Shown here: positions 25,235 through 33,812 of the stretch, piece after piece
Numbering within the stretch: position 1 is the stretch's first letter
Layout: each line of letters begins with the position of its first letter
Position numbers and translations under genes: made by a program
Origin: Candidatus Kuenenia stuttgartensis
GTDB taxonomy: Bacteria > Planctomycetota > Planctomycetia > Planctomycetales > Planctomycetaceae
Direction: 5' to 3'
DNA length: 36,719 nt
Assembly (NCBI GenBank): GCA_945906725.1
Contig: CAMDRI010000040.1
Location: 1 to 36,719, forward strand
The notes under the pieces: model-generated
Database searches by the model: none
Seen by the model: only the letters and a program-made list of their open reading frames with translations
Told to the model about the DNA's origin: nothing

Positions 25235-25534
25235 TTAGACTGGCAGCGTCTGCTCCTTGTTGATGGTGACAATCGCCTTCTTCCACTCGGCCGTATAGCC
25301 CCGATGGAAACGATACCTTGCCGCCAACTCCTTGTATCGCTGGGTCGCCACCGAGACCACTTTGACTCCGAAGGCGTCTTGCACGGCCTTACGGATCTGT
25401 GTTTTCGTCGCAGCGACCGGAACTCGAAACGTAAATTTGTTTAACGGGGCCGTCCGATGGAAGGTGGACTTCTCCGTTACCAAAGTGCTCATGAGCACTT
25501 GGTGGGTTTCCAACATTTCACTGGCCGCATTCAT
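25235..25534 (-). CDS. rplW: 50S ribosomal protein L23
   Basis: Product of 99 residues from the ATG at 25534 (MNAASEMLETHQVL), with GGTGAG about 7 nt upstream; longer frames would run into rplD. Family marks are LVTEKSTFHRTAPLNKFTFR and ATKTQIRKAVQDAFGVKV. L23 docks chaperones at the tunnel exit. The codons for QVLMST contain an 18-bp perfect palindrome. Confidence 0.94.
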   Translation of the reverse strand: MNAASEMLETHQVLMSTLVTEKSTFHRTAPLNKFTFRVPVAATKTQIRKAVQDAFGVKVVSVATQRYKELAARYRFHRGYTAEWKKAIVTINKEQTLPV

Positions 25535-25551
25535 CACGAATCTCACCGTTC

Positions 25552-26181
25552 CTAGGCCGTGAACCGAGCCACGCAATTACTAAAAGCATCGCGAGTCATC
25601 ACAACCACGCGATGCTTCAACAAGTCATACGAATTTAACCACGCTGCCGTCGTCAGACTAAGTCGCGGAATGTTACGGGTTGAGAGCCAAAGCGTCTTAT
25701 CATAGTCGCCGACCACGAACAGACAGCTCTTGCCTGTGACCGAGAGCGTCTTGAGGAGCTGGGCAACTTCTTTCGTCTTTGGCTTCTCCTGTTTGAACTG
25801 GTCGACAACAATGATTTCGCCGTCATTCAACTTGCCGACAAGCGCCATACGAGTCGCTACCCGCAGAGCTTTCTTGGGCAACCGAAACGCCCAATCCTTC
25901 GGCTTTTTGCCAAATGCGTTGCCGCCGCCAATCCGAACTGGAGTCCGCTTCTGCCCCATGCGAGCATTGCCGGTCCCTTTTTGTCGAAACAGCTTCTTCT
26001 TGCTGCCAGCGATTTCACCCTTGGTCTTAATCTTCGCCGTGCCTTGTCGGCGACTGGTTTCATACATGACGTAGGCATCTCGCAGCAGACGCGAAGTCAC
26101 CTTCGATTCGAGCAATGCCGAATCGAATTCGACCGAACCAGTCGCAGCACCACCTGCGTTTTTCACTTCCACCGACGCCAT
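25552..26181 (-). CDS. rplD: 50S ribosomal protein L4
   Basis: Product of 209 residues starting at the ATG at 26181 (MASVEVKNAGGA), preceded by GGGTGA. The extended tunnel loop reads KKKLFRQKGTGNARMGQKR followed by RIGGGNAFGKKP, a clear L4 signature. In E. coli L4 also represses the S10 operon; whether it does so here cannot be seen. 18 nt before rplW. Confidence 0.96.
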   Translation of the reverse strand: MASVEVKNAGGAATGSVEFDSALLESKVTSRLLRDAYVMYETSRRQGTAKIKTKGEIAGSKKKLFRQKGTGNARMGQKRTPVRIGGGNAFGKKPKDWAFRLPKKALRVATRMALVGKLNDGEIIVVDQFKQEKPKTKEVAQLLKTLSVTGKSCLFVVGDYDKTLWLSTRNIPRLSLTTAAWLNSYDLLKHRVVVMTRDAFSNCVARFTA

Positions 26182-26226
26182 GTTATCACCCAACCGAAGA
26201 GATCAGTTCCCAATTCTCAAATCTAA

Positions 26227-26922
26227 CTAGACCTGCGATCGCGGCGGCTCTTTCGGAAAGCGAACCATCACGAGACCACCGTTCGGCCCGGGAATCGCCC
26301 CACGAATAAGCAGCAAATTCTTATCCTTGTCGATCGAAAACAATTTCAAGTTCCGCACCGTCACTCGATCAACACCAAGCCGACCAGCCATCTTTTGCCC
26401 CGGATGAACCCGTCCGGGATATGTGTTCTGACCAACCGACCCAAGCGCGCGATGACATTTCTTCACGCCGTGAGATGCACGCTGTCCATGAAAGTTGTGG
26501 CGCTTCATCACGCCGGCAAAACCACGCCCTTTAGTCGTCCCTATCACGTCCACAAACTTCTTGCCATCGAATAAATCAACCGTCAGGACATTGCCAACCT
26601 CATGACCCGCCGGCTCAACTTGAAATCGAATTTCCCGAACGACTCGACTTGGCTCACCACCAACCTTGACCCCAGCCGCCGCCTTGTTCTTTTGCGATGT
26701 TGCCGATCTCTCTAACTCTGCAACTTGGCCACGCTCCGCACGTGATGCCAACCGGCGCGGCTTTTCTTCAAAGCCAATTTGAAGGGCGTGATATCCGTCC
26801 GATTGCAACGACTTGATGCGCAGCACTCGACACGGCCCCGCCTGGACCAGCGTGACAGGGATGGCGCGGCCATCCGCATCCGCCACCTGCGTCATTCCGA
26901 CTTTACGACCCAACAGAAACAT
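26227..26922 (-). CDS. rplC: 50S ribosomal protein L3
   Basis: Product of 231 residues from the ATG at 26922 (MFLLGRKVGMTQVADADGR), which has GAGGGG 3-4 nt upstream; the frame is open further up but the extra residues do not fit L3. Signatures are GTTKGRGFAGVMKRHNFHGQ and the loop RASHGVKKCHRALGSVGQ near the peptidyl-transferase centre. A stretch of about 20 residues (ERSATSQKNKAAAGVKVGG) varies among bacteria. Confidence 0.96.
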   Translation of the reverse strand: MFLLGRKVGMTQVADADGRAIPVTLVQAGPCRVLRIKSLQSDGYHALQIGFEEKPRRLASRAERGQVAELERSATSQKNKAAAGVKVGGEPSRVVREIRFQVEPAGHEVGNVLTVDLFDGKKFVDVIGTTKGRGFAGVMKRHNFHGQRASHGVKKCHRALGSVGQNTYPGRVHPGQKMAGRLGVDRVTVRNLKLFSIDKDKNLLLIRGAIPGPNGGLVMVRFPKEPPRSQV

Positions 26923-26998
26923 TTTCCCCTCGCAGTCAGCACTGAAGGCTGCGATCCGGCGAGGCACAAGCACTCAACCGGAGAAAGGCAAACCACAA

Positions 26999-27322
26999 TT
27001 ATCCATGCAGCGAAGAGGCTTTAATCTTGATATCTACGCCAGCCGGCAGCGACAGACGGTTCAGAGCGTCGATCGTCTTGCCCGTTGGTTGCACAATATC
27101 AATTAGCCGCTTGTGCGTTCTGATCTCAAATTGCTCACGAGACTTCTTGTCGATGTGGGGACTTCGAAGCACCGTGTAGCGCTCAATACGTGTTGGCAAA
27201 GGGATTGGCCCCCGAACATCGGCCCCCGTCCGCTTGGCAGTGTCGACGATTTCGGTCGCCGACTGATCCAAGACGGAGTGATCGTAGGCTTCCATGCGGA
27301 TTCGAATTCGCTCTTGACTCAT
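26999..27322 (-). CDS. rpsJ: 30S ribosomal protein S10
   Basis: Product of 107 residues with [40 protein letters not shown] and [18 protein letters not shown], all typical. S10 also acts as NusE in antitermination. First gene of the cluster. No tuf, fusA or rpsG precede it in the window, so the str operon has been separated from it here. Confidence 0.97.
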   Translation of the reverse strand: MSQERIRIRMEAYDHSVLDQSATEIVDTAKRTGADVRGPIPLPTRIERYTVLRSPHIDKKSREQFEIRTHKRLIDIVQPTGKTIDALNRLSLPAGVDIKIKASSLHG

Positions 27323-27755
27323 GCGGTTGACCGTTGTTGATGCTGCCTAAGTTCTGATTTTGCCACTAGTTATCCCCATTCGACACCGTCTCCGAATCCG
27401 GGCCGGCCGTTTGGGAAGGGGCGAAAGATACAAGTGGCCATTTTTTTTGTCAAACGACCCAGTGAAGAGAAGTTGCGATCTGAGATGGAATTAGATTGCG
27501 TCTCTCAGCAAGTACGGTTTCTGTCCCACCTCTATTCCGACTCCGACTTTTTGAATTTCGCAACTGTCGCGTCCAGGTCATCGGCGAACCAAATCATGTC
27601 AAACCTGCTGCCGAGATTGGAATGTTCAATATGGCGGGGCGTGACCGAGGCCCTCTCGGCGACAACGGTCTTGCCTGAATTTTGAAATTGGCCGTAGATT
27701 GCCCTTGCTGGTGCAGGCTCGTTTTTCTTGCGAAATCACAACGGCGGGATGCCCA
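27323..27755. other. Divergent intergenic region between rpsJ and a membrane-protein gene
   Basis: This 433-bp gap carries the rpsJ promoter and a leader of about 95 nt with a weak ATTCG/CGAAT hairpin and a GGCCGGCC palindrome. The half nearer the plus-strand gene contains small open frames without ribosome sites or recognisable products, and no clear plus-strand promoter. No RNA gene is seen. Confidence 0.5.
27425..27453 (-). promoter_or_regulatory. Sigma-70-type promoter of the S10-spc-alpha operon
   Basis: On the minus strand TTGACA (27453-27448) is followed by exactly 17 nt and then TATCTT (27430-27425). The perfect -35 and ideal spacing, about 103 nt above the rpsJ start, make this the likely main promoter of the ribosomal cluster. 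The A-rich first half of the spacer is also favourable. Transcription would start near 27418. Confidence 0.72.
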
Positions 27756-28973
27756 ATGTGGTGTGGAAAATGCCAATCCGATGTGGCCGCCGAAGTATCG
27801 CCTGATAATCAGCGGGTCTACTGCGCGACCTGTGGAGCAATATTGAGCACGATCGACGTCCCACCCAACCGTCCCTCGACAGAAAAGTTCAGTGATCGAA
27901 CCAAGGACGCCCGCGAGCTCTTGCAGCGTTGGTCCAGCGGAAAGGTCATCGACCCTTTCGGGCCAGCGATTCGGACTCCGGTCCTGGTCATTAATGCGAC
28001 GCCGAAAATCGAGCCAATTCAGCTCAATCACGAAGTTTCTCGCAGTCCGATTGAACCCGCGGCATTCGGCGCCTTGGTCACATCGACACCATCCGCAATC
28101 GAAAAGACAGCCACACTCTCTCCGTCTGCTTCTCCACTTTGGCCACCAGAATCTCGGCCGACGCAGAACACAAGCCTAGCTTCCGAATTTGGGACTTCAG
28201 ACAAGATCAACAACCTACCTGAGCGACTCTTCCCGGCATTGCCGAATCCGCTGGCGGCAATCTCCGAATCTGTGAGACCTGTGCTGGCAGCCAGTTCAAG
28301 CCCGTTTGTTGGTCAGAGCGAATCGTCGACGCCAGTCGTCCGGCCGGCAGCGAATTCGCCAATCGTGGTGGCTCCAAACTCCAAAGTATTTCGAGTCGAC
28401 GCAGCGCATCCAGCCGAACATACTGCGAGTGGTGCGAAAAGTACGAGCACGGATTCGATCGTGCCCTTTGCCTCGAATGCTTCATCCGCTGCTTCATCCG
28501 CAGAGACCCAGCGCGAGCCGAAACGTCCGAGGCTGTGGTTTCCGACGTGGGATCCAGCAGTTTGGCGGTCCGAATCGAGTGCGACGGGAAGTTGGTCATC
28601 GTTGGCTGGACAGTTTTTGGCGTATGCCGGAGTGCTCGGCATGACGGCCGGAGCGTGTCTTGTGGTCTGGAGCCATTTCGGAGGGCCGTCAAATTACGCT
28701 CCGACAGGCTGGCTGCTGGCGACGGCGGGGCAAATGCTCCTGTTCTTCGGAGTCGTCACGCTTGTGTCCGGCGGACTCGAACAAACGACCGAACAAGTCA
28801 GCAAGCGGATCGAGCAACTTGGAGATCACATCATCCGCATCGAGCAAGCCGCTCGTGAGTTAAGCCTGCGTGGCAACTCGATTCCGCCGGCTCATTTTGG
28901 ACACGACTCCGACGCGGCCGCGCTGCAGAGATCAGCGGCTTCAGGCTATGAACGCTCGGTAGTAGAAGAGTAG
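27756..28973 (+). CDS. Zinc-ribbon protein with long disordered middle and two membrane helices
   Basis: Product of 405 residues from the ATG at 27756 (MWCGKCQSDVAAEVSPDNQR); an in-frame earlier start would add 19 residues. A zinc ribbon is formed by Cys3-x2-Cys6 and Cys23-x2-Cys26. Residues about 35-285 are low-complexity, rich in Ser, Pro and Ala, probably disordered. Then come two hydrophobic helices (AYAGVLGMTAGACLVVW and WLLATAGQMLLFFGVVTLVSGG) and a short coiled coil (EQVSKRIEQLGDHIIRIEQA). The family is not recognised; the layout resembles planctomycete-restricted membrane proteins. It overlaps the convergent DUF420 gene by 33 bp. Confidence 0.75.
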   Translation: MWCGKCQSDVAAEVSPDNQRVYCATCGAILSTIDVPPNRPSTEKFSDRTKDARELLQRWSSGKVIDPFGPAIRTPVLVINATPKIEPIQLNHEVSRSPIEPAAFGALVTSTPSAIEKTATLSPSASPLWPPESRPTQNTSLASEFGTSDKINNLPERLFPALPNPLAAISESVRPVLAASSSPFVGQSESSTPVVRPAANSPIVVAPNSKVFRVDAAHPAEHTASGAKSTSTDSIVPFASNASSAASSAETQREPKRPRLWFPTWDPAVWRSESSATGSWSSLAGQFLAYAGVLGMTAGACLVVWSHFGGPSNYAPTGWLLATAGQMLLFFGVVTLVSGGLEQTTEQVSKRIEQLGDHIIRIEQAARELSLRGNSIPPAHFGHDSDAAALQRSAASGYERSVVEE

Positions 28974-29429
28974 CCCGGTCGCCGACGTCAGCACGAGGTC
29001 GATCACCGACAGCCAGCCCAGCGTTTTGTGCAACCGGCTGTGTCCGCACGGTGCCGGAGGCTTCGGCATCCGCTTCAGAGCCAACGCGATCGTCGTCGCC
29101 CAAAGCAGGGGCGTCGAAATCGCAAAGACCAGATGCACGTACAAGGTCTGCTTCACGATCTCGATCTGCTCGGCAGAAAGCGGGGCTTCACGTGCTTCAA
29201 CGATCGCCCGCCAACCGCCGTGAACACGAATATCGATCTCGAAGGCGATGACCGCGACGAGCAGCACGCCCGCCAACGCTAATTGCAGGTTGCGATGAGC
29301 GGTGTAGTTTCGTTTGACCTTCACCAGATACAGGCTCACCAGCAGAGCCGGGACGATTAGCGCCAGCGCCGTCACCACGAAATCGAGCATGAACGTCGAT
29401 CCGTCGTAGCCCAGAAAACCGTGTGACAT
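28941..29429 (-). CDS. DUF420 family membrane protein
   Basis: Product of 162 residues with four or so hydrophobic helices: FMLDFVVTALALIVPALLVS, NLQLALAGVLLVAVIAFE, HLVFAISTPLLWATTIAL and LGWLSVIDLVLTSATGLLF. The conserved His residues of DUF420/YozB proteins are visible (TAHRNLQ, YVHLVF, RLHKTLGW). These proteins often accompany cytochrome oxidase genes and may help heme or copper insertion, but no oxidase gene is near. It stands alone, convergent with its left neighbour. Confidence 0.78.
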   Translation of the reverse strand: MSHGFLGYDGSTFMLDFVVTALALIVPALLVSLYLVKVKRNYTAHRNLQLALAGVLLVAVIAFEIDIRVHGGWRAIVEAREAPLSAEQIEIVKQTLYVHLVFAISTPLLWATTIALALKRMPKPPAPCGHSRLHKTLGWLSVIDLVLTSATGLLFYYRAFIA

Positions 29430-29703
29430 GGCCGCCTAAATCCAAACGTCTGCGGGGTTCATCCCCAAGCCCAAGAATCTCGTGACACGAGCAACGCGGG
29501 CGAACGATGACGACTTCTCGTGGAAGCAACAAGCGGCGGTTTGTCGCCGGTAACGCCAACGACCGCTTCGCGCGAAACTGCTCTTGCGGTCTTCCGAAAG
29601 AGCGGTCTATGTTCCCGCCCCCTTCCGGCGAATCCCGGCCGTTCGGCCACTCCCCGCTTCGCCAGATCCCCTTCCGAATAACTTCTCCCCACGGAGATCT
29701 TCC

Positions 29704-30621
29704 ATGCGCCGATCCTGTTTGTTGTCCGCCTCGCGGGCGTTGTGTTTGTGCGTGATTTTCATCTGGAGTTCCGGCTGCAATCAAATGCACGGCTGGTCGA
29801 CCAACCGCACCGGCATGCGAGCCTACAAGGACGGCAATTACGCCTCCGCGAAGGACTCGTTCCAGAGGTCGTTGTACGACGAGCCAACCAACGCCGACTA
29901 CGCTCACAATTTGGGAGCTTCGCTGAAGAAGACCGGCGACAACGAAGGAGCCGAACGAGTCTACCGACACGCCTTGTCGCTTGACCCGTCGCATCAGCCC
30001 GCGCACCACAGTCTCGCGATGCTGCTGACCGAACAGGGCCGCACGCAGGAAGCTCACGATCTCGCGAAGATGTGGTCCGACACGGAACCGTATCTGACCG
30101 AATCGCACATCGAACTCGCCTGGTTGCAACGCGAAATGGGCGACAACACCGGAGCCGAACAAAGTTTGAAAAACGCGCTGCGAATCCAGCCGAACAACGA
30201 CGTCGCCACCGCACAACTCGGCGACTTGTATCGGACCACCGGTCAAAACGATCGAGCGGTCGCGATGTATCAACGCTCGCTGCACACGAACTGGTTCCAG
30301 CCGCAGGTGCAGTCGCGATTGGCCACGATGAACGCCTCGCCGGTGCAGCAGGCTCGCATCGCGCCGCAATACCAGCAGATGGTTTACACGCAGCCGTTGC
30401 CCACCTACGCCAGCGCAGCTTCGTCCGCCCCGATCGTCGTTGGCACTCCGGGACCAGTCACGGCGTCACTCGGTTGGGTGCCTGCCGGAACGGTCGCATC
30501 CAGCCCGATCGTCCTGGGAACTTCACAAGCTGTGCCGACATTGACCGTTCCACAATTCGCAGCCGATCCCGCACACACCGACACGGCCACGAATGACGGC
30601 CCGGAAGTGCAGGCTCACTGA
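29704..30621 (+). CDS. TPR repeat lipoprotein
   Basis: Product of 305 residues from the ATG at 29704 with CGGAG about 7 nt upstream. A hydrophobic start ends in WSSGC (Cys25), a fair lipobox. Five tetratricopeptide repeats follow at about residues 35-205, each with the G-x2-x-A pattern (for example NLGASLKKTGDNEGAERVY and QLGDLYRTTGQNDRAVAMY). The C-terminal third is Pro/Ala/Val/Thr-rich and low in complexity. Probably a periplasmic or surface scaffold; partner unknown. A strong terminator follows. Confidence 0.8.
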   Translation: MRRSCLLSASRALCLCVIFIWSSGCNQMHGWSTNRTGMRAYKDGNYASAKDSFQRSLYDEPTNADYAHNLGASLKKTGDNEGAERVYRHALSLDPSHQPAHHSLAMLLTEQGRTQEAHDLAKMWSDTEPYLTESHIELAWLQREMGDNTGAEQSLKNALRIQPNNDVATAQLGDLYRTTGQNDRAVAMYQRSLHTNWFQPQVQSRLATMNASPVQQARIAPQYQQMVYTQPLPTYASAASSAPIVVGTPGPVTASLGWVPAGTVASSPIVLGTSQAVPTLTVPQFAADPAHTDTATNDGPEVQAH

Positions 30622-30645
30622 TAATTCTCGCCACTCAACAGCTTT

Positions 30646-30678
30646 AAGCCCGGTCGCACGCATCGACCGGGCTTTTTT
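30646..30678 (+). terminator. Intrinsic terminator after the TPR gene
   Basis: AAGCCCGGTCG and CGACCGGGCTT form a perfect 11-bp stem around a 7-nt loop, followed by a run of six T. It starts 25 nt after the TPR stop. Transcription of serA must begin downstream. Confidence 0.92.
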
Positions 30679-30802
30679 CGTTTGGACGCGGCACTTGACG
30701 GACGCCGTCTCGACTGCCAGCTTTCGCCCTCTTTTCTTTTGGAGAAGGCGAAATTTTTGCCCGGAAATCGGAGTCCGGTTAACTGCCGCTCAGGAGTCTT
30801 CG

Positions 30803-32434
30803 ATGTTTCGTGTGTTGATTACTGACAATCTTGCCCCCGCCGGACTGAAGATCCTCCAAGAGACTCCCGGTATCGAGGTCGATAATCGCTCGAAGCTGAC
30901 TCCCTCTGAAGTCCGCGACGCATTGAAGACCGCTGACGGCATCATCATCCGCAGCGGCACCGAGCTGACTCCCGAATTGCTCGAAGGTCAGCAACGATTG
31001 AAAGTCATCGTGCGAGCAGGTGTTGGCGTCGACAATATCAACCTGCCGACGGCGACCCGCGAAGGCATCGTCGTGATGAACACGCCGGCCGGAAACACGA
31101 CCAGCACGGCCGAGCACACCGTCACGATGATGATGGCTCTCTCGCGCAACGTTGCCGCCGCCGATGCCAGCATGAAGTCCGGCAAGTGGGACCGCAACAA
31201 ATTCAAAGGGACGCAACTTGCTGGAAAAACGCTGGCCGTCGTCGGACTCGGCCGCATCGGGCTGGCGGTCGCTAAGCGGGCGATCGGTCTCGAAATGAAA
31301 GTCGTCGGCTACGACCCGTTCCTCTCCGCCGAACGGGCTGCCGAGCAAGGCATCGAACTGATTCGTGACGTGGACGAGATCGTCACTCACTGCGACTACA
31401 TCACCGTTCACACGCCGCTCGATGACGGCACCCGCGGACTGCTCAATGCCGAACGCATTGCCAAAATGCGGAAGGGCGTGCGGATCATCAATTGTGCTCG
31501 CGGCGGGATCGTCGATGAGTCTGCACTTGCCGACGCGCTGAAATCGGGACACGTTGCCGGAGCAGCGCTCGACGTCTTCGTCGAAGAACCGCTGCCAGCC
31601 GATCATCCACTGGTGAAGTGTCCGAATCTCCTGCTGACGCCGCATCTTGGAGCGTCCACAGAAGAGGCTCAAGAAGCGGTCAGCGTCGAAGCAGCGGAGA
31701 TTATCATCGGCTTCTTGATCCGCAGCGAGGTCCGTCACGCGGTCAATCTCATCCCGATCAGCGGGGCCGAGATGGCTGACATTAAGCCGTATCTCGATAT
31801 CGGATACCGGCTCGGCTTGCTGCTGAGCCAATTGAAAAAGTCGTCGCGAGTCAATTCCGCCCGGCTGCTGTACCGCGGCGACGCGGCCACAAAGAAAACG
31901 AAGCTGATCACCGCCGCGTTTACGTCCGGTTTCATGGCCTCGGCCGACGACAGCGGAGTGAACATCGTCAACGCCGAGATGCTCGCTCGCGAGCGCGGCA
32001 TCGAGATCACCGAGTCGTCCTCGTCCGAGCGTGGCGATTTCTCAACGCTCGTCAGCGCGACGATCGTGACCGATGCGGGCGAGTTCACCGCCGCCGGCAC
32101 TATCTTCGGCAATCAATTCCTGCGACTGGTCAAGCTGGGCGACTTCCACCTCGATGCGTACCTCGATGGCGACTTGCTGATGTATCATCACGTGGACGCT
32201 CCCGGCCTGATCGGCTTCATGGGAACCGTCTTCGGCAAGCACAACGTCAACATCGCGCACCTGGCCTTGGGCCGCAAAGTCGCCGGAGGCCAAGCGGTCG
32301 CCGTACTCAATCTCGACGGCGCACCGACGGCCGAGTCGCTGGCTGAGGTCTCAAAGCACGACAAAGTCATCGCTGTTGATACCGTTCAGCTTCCTCCGGC
32401 GAACGCCCCCCTGCCGTGGCTAATCAGCGGATAG
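30803..32434 (+). CDS. serA: D-3-phosphoglycerate dehydrogenase, long form
   Basis: Product of 543 residues from the ATG at 30803 (MFRVLITDNLAPAGL), with CAGGAG about 7 nt upstream. It oxidises 3-phosphoglycerate in the first step of serine synthesis. The NAD site is VVGLGRIGLAVAKRA (residues 147-160); the catalytic trio Arg233 (NCARGG), Glu262 (VEEPLP) and His281 (TPHLGAST) is intact. After the catalytic part come the ASB (allosteric substrate-binding) domain and a C-terminal ACT domain (DAPGLIGFMGTVFGKHNVNI), so serine feedback control is possible. No other serine gene is nearby. Normal length for the type. Confidence 0.97.
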   Translation: MFRVLITDNLAPAGLKILQETPGIEVDNRSKLTPSEVRDALKTADGIIIRSGTELTPELLEGQQRLKVIVRAGVGVDNINLPTATREGIVVMNTPAGNTTSTAEHTVTMMMALSRNVAAADASMKSGKWDRNKFKGTQLAGKTLAVVGLGRIGLAVAKRAIGLEMKVVGYDPFLSAERAAEQGIELIRDVDEIVTHCDYITVHTPLDDGTRGLLNAERIAKMRKGVRIINCARGGIVDESALADALKSGHVAGAALDVFVEEPLPADHPLVKCPNLLLTPHLGASTEEAQEAVSVEAAEIIIGFLIRSEVRHAVNLIPISGAEMADIKPYLDIGYRLGLLLSQLKKSSRVNSARLLYRGDAATKKTKLITAAFTSGFMASADDSGVNIVNAEMLARERGIEITESSSSERGDFSTLVSATIVTDAGEFTAAGTIFGNQFLRLVKLGDFHLDAYLDGDLLMYHHVDAPGLIGFMGTVFGKHNVNIAHLALGRKVAGGQAVAVLNLDGAPTAESLAEVSKHDKVIAVDTVQLPPANAPLPWLISG

Positions 32435-32950
32435 CTTGTCGGTTGGGTCGAACCGAACAATGAGCTGTCGAAAGCGACGCCGGTCGTACTCAACGGAAAG
32501 ATCGATCCGAAGGCAGACATCGACTGCGTTCGCTTCGCCCGCAAATCGGGACAGAAGCTGGTCGCGGCGATCGCGGCGTTTTCTCTCGACTTTCACGGGC
32601 AGTACAAGGACTACGGCATCGCCGATTTCAGTCTGGAACTGCTCGACACCGACGGCCGCACGCTGGCGGCGGCGGAGGACTCGCTCGGTTTCGATCCTCT
32701 GATCGAGCACACATTGCCGCGTGACGGCGACTATTTCCTCCGAGTCACGATGTTGAACTTCGGCGGCTACTCGGACGCAGTCTATCGGCTGACGCTCGGC
32801 GAGGTGCCATATCTGGTCGGCACGTTTTCTTCGGGACTGCAACGAGGAACCGAAGCCGACATCGAGCTAGTTCGGCGGAGCGATATTCGAGTCGGAATGC
32901 CGGGGCCGTGTACTCCGCCTATCAAAATGGTGGTTGAACCGGCGAAATGA
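32435..32950 (+). pseudogene. Relic of a PPC-domain secreted protein
   Basis: Directly after the serA stop a frame without a start codon runs 171 codons and reads like a bacterial pre-peptidase (PPC) domain of planctomycete surface proteins: VEPNNELSKATPVVLNGKI, DIDCVRFARKSGQKLVAAI, FSLELLDTDGRTLAAAEDS and HTLPRDGDYFLRVTMLNFGG. It breaks off after GLQRGTEADIEL and ends with a short Pro/Lys-rich tail (PPIKMVVEPAK). Signal peptide, N-terminal domain and probably an inner segment are missing. No ribosome site; it looks like a deletion remnant. Confidence 0.78.
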
Positions 32951-32976
32951 CGGGAGTTTCTCGTCGCGCGGCTCGC

Positions 32977-33004
32977 TTGCATCGGCAAAGCTCGCAACTA
33001 CAAT
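32977..33004 (+). promoter_or_regulatory. Candidate promoter of rpsD
   Basis: TTGCAT at 32977-32982 and TACAAT at 32999-33004 are separated by 16 nt, close to the sigma-70 consensus. Transcription would start near 33011, leaving a leader of about 75 nt before rpsD. It lies just behind the PPC relic, giving the displaced rpsD its own expression. Confidence 0.55.
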
Positions 33005-33085
33005 CCCGCGTTCCGAAATTGGCTGGAAAACAGCGAGTTCGTCAATCGAACGCCAAACACGCGAGCGAAAACTGAGGAGAGGTCG

Positions 33086-33694
33086 ATGGGGCGGTACACA
33101 GGTCCGAAGGCGCGCATCAATCGCCGTCTGGAGCAACAAGTCTACGAAACGACGGGCGCGATCCGTGCATCCGAGAAGCGGCAGCAACCTCCCGGACAAC
33201 ACATCCGCAAGAAGAAGCTTTCGACCTTCGGCCAGGGCATGCGTGAGAAGCAGAAGATCAAGTACTACTACGGCCTGCGTGAACGCCAGCTCCGCCGGTA
33301 TTTCACCGAAGCTCGCCGCCTGCCGGGCAACACCGGCGAACGACTGATGGTCATGTGCGAGTGCCGGCTGGACAATATTATCCGCCGATCGGGTTTGACC
33401 CGTACTCGTTTGCAGGCTCGTCAGGGAGTCGTTCACTCGCACTTCCAGGTCAACGGCCGGACGGTCAGCATCCCGTCGATCCTGTTGAAGCCCGGTGATG
33501 TCGTGCGTGTTCGCGACCGCCACAATCTCAAAAAGTATTACGAAGAACTCGCCGCATCTAACTCTTCTGAGAAGTGTGATTGGATTGCGACCGACGAGAA
33601 GTCATTGGAGCTTCGCGTCACGAGCATGCCTGGAGCCAGCGATGTCAGCCTGCCGGTCGATGTCGGTCAAGTCGTCGTGTTCTTGTCTCGATAG
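33086..33694 (+). CDS. rpsD: 30S ribosomal protein S4
   Basis: Product of 202 residues starting MGRYTGPKARINRRLEQQVY, with GAGGAG upstream. The S4 RNA-binding domain is seen in RLDNIIRRSGLTRTRLQARQ followed by VVHSHFQVNGRTVSIPS. The N-terminal region lacks the CxxC zinc site, so it is the zinc-free form. S4 starts small-subunit assembly. In many bacteria the gene is between rpsK and rpoA; here it stands alone on the opposite strand, 5.8 kb beyond rpsJ. Confidence 0.97.
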   Translation: MGRYTGPKARINRRLEQQVYETTGAIRASEKRQQPPGQHIRKKKLSTFGQGMREKQKIKYYYGLRERQLRRYFTEARRLPGNTGERLMVMCECRLDNIIRRSGLTRTRLQARQGVVHSHFQVNGRTVSIPSILLKPGDVVRVRDRHNLKKYYEELAASNSSEKCDWIATDEKSLELRVTSMPGASDVSLPVDVGQVVVFLSR

Positions 33695-33725
33695 TCGTCA
33701 GCAACCGATGAGCCTTCAACGATCC

Positions 33726-33754
33726 GAGCCACCGCCCAGTGCGTTGGCTCTTTT
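33726..33754 (+). terminator. Weak intrinsic terminator after rpsD
   Basis: GAGCCA and TGGCTC pair around a 13-nt loop and are followed by TTTT, 32 nt after the rpsD stop. The stem is short, so termination may be partial and let some transcripts enter the kinase gene. Confidence 0.5.
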
Positions 33755-33812
33755 CGTTTGAGAGTGTGATGCCATCGAACCACCTCTCCCGTTGTCCGTT
33801 GAAGGACAAGCC

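Noticed and set aside
27434-27685. Small plus-strand frame between rpsJ and the zinc-ribbon gene
   Set aside because: No ribosome site and no recognisable product; it starts on top of the ribosomal promoter.
29197-30369. Minus-strand open frame of 390 codons
   Set aside because: Antisense to the DUF420/TPR genes; the product has no recognisable motif, while the plus-strand TPR gene has start, ribosome site and terminator.
30695-30723. TTGACG upstream of serA as a promoter
   Set aside because: The -10 position reads CAGCTT, too far from consensus.
30779-31831. Minus-strand open frame of 350 codons
   Set aside because: Antisense to serA, whose catalytic residues are all visible; high GC at third positions keeps the opposite strand open by chance.
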